Positions 29,847 through 31,886 of a stretch of 31,886 nucleotides of DNA are shown here, piece by piece. The position numbers and the translations under genes are program-made. This stretch comes from CAVQGF01 sp045807945 (GTDB taxonomy: Bacteria; Acidobacteriota; Terriglobia; Terriglobales; Acidobacteriaceae). The notes beneath the pieces are model-generated. The model was not told the DNA's origin, ran no database searches, and was given only the letters and a program-made list of their open reading frames with translations. Location: positions 1 to 31,886 of the forward strand of contig JBJMGI010000111.1 in NCBI GenBank assembly GCA_045807945.1, in the 5' to 3' direction. The first letter of the stretch is position 1. Every line of letters starts with the position of its first letter.

Positions 29847-31627
29847 CGAACGGCTGCCTCAGCCATGATCTTCTTGAAACGAGGATCATCGCGCAAGAAA
29901 TCGGCCATCGGGTCCACCGGCAGGAATATCAGGTAGTCTGATTTCTCCTGCTGCGCCTTCTCCAGAGCATCGAGAGTTGCCGCCTTGTCTTCCAGTCCTG
30001 AATAGATCATGGCGAAATATACAGGCGGCACATATTTTTTCTGCGAAATCTGCTTGAGTTGTTCGATCACCGCCATGGCTTGTTGCTTTTGGCCGGAACG
30101 CGCCAGCGCCCAGCCGATTGGGAGCAAAGTCGCGGGAGTTTGCATGGCATCGTATGAGCGGTGGAATTCCGCCAGACCCTCGGCGTAACTCTGCTTCATC
30201 ACATATGCGCGTCCTAGGTTGTAATGGGCCAATGCCGACTCTGGGTCAAGCTCCAATGCTGCTTTTGATTGGGCAATGGCTTGATCGTAATTCCGGGAAA
30301 AATAATAGGCCTCCGCAAGCGCAACATTGACGGGCAGGTTCAATGGCTCAAGATCATGCGCCTGCTGCACCGATTGCAGTCCTTCGTGGACCTTGCCTAT
30401 GCTCTCGAAATATTGTCCTCGCCATTGCAGAGCCGTCACGTAACGCGGATTCAATTCCAGCGCCTTATCAAACTCGGCTTTGGCGCTGGTTCCGTCACGC
30501 TCGTAGACCAAGGCAATATAGCCCAACGAGGCATGAGGTTCGGCTAGGCGTGGATCGAGCTGAATAGATTTCAGTGCCGCTTCTTTCGCTTTCGGAAAGC
30601 CGACTCCCGGAGGCAATGCCCCTGATTGTGCCGACGCAAGCAGGTTGTACGTGTCCGCAAGCCCAGCCCAAGCCGGAGCGTAATTCGGGTCGCGCTGCAC
30701 CGCCTCGCTGAAAAACTGGATACTCTTCGCAATGCTTTCGAGATTCCGTTTGTTCCAGAAGTATCGGCCACGCAAGAACGCGTTGTACGCCTGTGGGTCC
30801 ACCTGCGGATTGGCATGGGGCTTAGCCACAACGTGCACCTTGACTTCCCCAGCGATGGCCGTTGCCACTTTGGACTGCAGATCAATCACGTCCCGAAAGC
30901 TGCCAGAATAGCTCTCAGACCAAACCTGCGCCTGGTCCGTGGTCCTGATGAGATGAACATTGATCCGGACATTCTCACCATCAAGTAAAACGGAGCCTTC
31001 AGTGACGTATGCCACGTCGAGTTTCTTCCCGAGCTCGTCAGCAGCCATGCCGGAGTAATGAGCCACCGTGCTGGACGGCACGACTGCCAATTCATCCGGA
31101 TTCAGCCGGTTAAGCTGAGTCGAAAGTTCCTCGGTCATCCCAGCAGGAAACGCGAGGTGGAGAGGATCGCCGCGAAGATCGGTGAATGGCATCACCGCGA
31201 CTCTGACTGGACGATTCGAGGATGCAGGAATGATCTTCGAGATCCAGTATCCGGCAGCGACCAGCAGTACCGCCGCCATCACTCCCCATAGGACGCGCCA
31301 GCGGAACCAGTTTTGGTGATAAGGGTTATCGGGTAGCAACTCGATGACTTCTTCCGGGTCTTCGCTGGAAGAGTGGGCTGCAACGGCAGGTTCGCTTGCA
31401 ACCTTCGACTCCGCTGATCGCCACCACGCCTGCAACTCCGCACGGTACGCGTATACACTGCCCGCTTTTTCGTGAAGGTGGCGATGAACAGGAAGCCCTT
31501 CGCTCTTTTCCCAGCGCTGTACCGTCCGAACGTCGCGGTTCATGAAAGCCGCGATTTCTTTCCAGGAGTCGAGGCGGTCCTCCGGCTGGCGCTTGGCAGC
31601 GATCGGGCTGTCAGGTGTGTTGCTCAT
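29843..31627 (-). CDS. Acidobacterial-type membrane regulator: winged helix + TM + FlgO-like domain + TPRs
   Basis: A 594-residue single-pass membrane protein. Residues about 18-70 form an excisionase/MerR-like DNA-binding domain (RLDSWKEIAAFMNRDVRTV, then GLPVHRHLHE, then SVYAYRAELQAWW). Residues about 111-130 are the membrane helix (WGVMAAVLLVAAGYWI). Residues about 140-275 resemble a FlgO-like domain (VRVAVMPFTDLRGD, AYVTEGSVLLDGENVRI). The rest is TPRs. The architecture resembles ToxR/CadC-type one-component regulators, with the sensor part outside the membrane. Start ATG at 31625-31627; a TTG at 31675 would add 16 residues. No strong SD. Targets are unknown. Confidence 0.86.
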   Translation of the reverse strand: MSNTPDSPIAAKRQPEDRLDSWKEIAAFMNRDVRTVQRWEKSEGLPVHRHLHEKAGSVYAYRAELQAWWRSAESKVASEPAVAAHSSSEDPEEVIELLPDNPYHQNWFRWRVLWGVMAAVLLVAAGYWISKIIPASSNRPVRVAVMPFTDLRGDPLHLAFPAGMTEELSTQLNRLNPDELAVVPSSTVAHYSGMAADELGKKLDVAYVTEGSVLLDGENVRINVHLIRTTDQAQVWSESYSGSFRDVIDLQSKVATAIAGEVKVHVVAKPHANPQVDPQAYNAFLRGRYFWNKRNLESIAKSIQFFSEAVQRDPNYAPAWAGLADTYNLLASAQSGALPPGVGFPKAKEAALKSIQLDPRLAEPHASLGYIALVYERDGTSAKAEFDKALELNPRYVTALQWRGQYFESIGKVHEGLQSVQQAHDLEPLNLPVNVALAEAYYFSRNYDQAIAQSKAALELDPESALAHYNLGRAYVMKQSYAEGLAEFHRSYDAMQTPATLLPIGWALARSGQKQQAMAVIEQLKQISQKKYVPPVYFAMIYSGLEDKAATLDALEKAQQEKSDYLIFLPVDPMADFLRDDPRFKKIMAEAAVR

Positions 31628-31693
31628 GTGAACTAAGTTGCCGCGAAGTCTATCGCCGCTGGCTGGGGTATGCAACCGGTGAACGGCTCCGGA

Positions 31694-31886
31694 TCAGGCA
31701 TTCCGTGTCGTTGTCCGTCGCCACATCGTTAAGTGGCTCGCAAACCCAAGTAGAGAGGCAAAGATCTTGGGGCCGGGCATTCGCTTTCGTGCGCGGCTCC
31801 TCTTTCTCCACTGGTCCAACTCAGCCTTAAAGGCGTACACACTTCCAAGTTTCTTGTGGACGAGCCGATGCACCGGGAGCTGCTCG
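31694..31886 (-). CDS. Partial HTH protein, paralogue of the regulator's DNA-binding domain
   Basis: From the right edge (frame starting at 31885) the minus strand encodes 63 residues, then TGA at 31694-31696. EQLPVHRLVHKKLGSVYAFK and AELDQW closely match the winged-helix domain of the adjacent regulator. After DQW it continues only with a basic tail (RKRSRARKRMPGPK) and about 24 residues, without the membrane helix, FlgO or TPR parts. It is either a short DNA-binding-only protein or a truncated relic of a duplicated regulator. Its 5' end lies outside the window. It ends 66 nt before the regulator's start. Confidence 0.78.
   Translation of the reverse strand, partial: EQLPVHRLVHKKLGSVYAFKAELDQWRKRSRARKRMPGPKIFASLLGFASHLTMWRRTTTRNA

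Overview
The window looks like chromosomal DNA from a GC-rich soil bacterium, most likely an acidobacterium (Terriglobia type). The main clue is the regulator at 29843-31627. It joins an excisionase-like winged helix, a membrane span, a FlgO-like domain and TPRs, an architecture I associate strongly with Acidobacteriota. A second copy of its DNA-binding domain runs off the right edge. Secreted glycosidases, a TPAT-type TRAP transporter and a REP-like intergenic repeat fit the same assignment. No phage, plasmid, CRISPR, rRNA or intact tRNA gene was seen.

Layout. 1-810 is the 3' part of a tyrosyl-tRNA synthetase. From 9606 down to 811 runs a minus-strand block: a CNB/thioredoxin-reductase-like flavoprotein, a GH15 enzyme, a small membrane protein, then a tight trio of an enolase-superfamily dehydratase, a FAD/Fe-S 2-hydroxyacid dehydrogenase and an orphan sensory-rhodopsin-transducer (ASRT) family protein. 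9712-12173 on the plus strand holds a small GNAT protein, rpiA, an SDR and an NRDE/TANGO2-like protein. 12200-17141 (minus) is an envelope polysaccharide or glycolipid cluster with a GT39-like glycosyltransferase, a UDP-galactopyranose-mutase-like flavoprotein and a polytopic membrane protein; a divergent OafA-type acyltransferase follows. 18527-20305 is a GH43 lipoprotein. 20425-20475 holds a degenerate tRNA 3' fragment beside a TPR gene with an abrupt C-terminal end.

The most interesting region is 28272 down to 21286, a tightly coupled minus-strand operon. It encodes two membrane di-iron (fatty acid hydroxylase-type) proteins, a small secreted protein fused in frame to the second hydroxylase, a TatT lipoprotein, a DctP/TatP binding protein (here frameshifted), a fused DctQM permease and a GH5-like lipoprotein. 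I infer a periplasmic uptake system for a hydrophobic or carboxylated ligand, coupled to membrane-lipid hydroxylation. A Sel1-repeat lipoprotein is divergent from it across a spacer with a perfect 12-bp palindrome.

Many neighbours overlap by ATGA, and all three convergent pairs I examined closely (810/811, 18527/18546, 29843/29846) leave no room for an intergenic terminator. No stretch longer than 300 bases lacks a gene.
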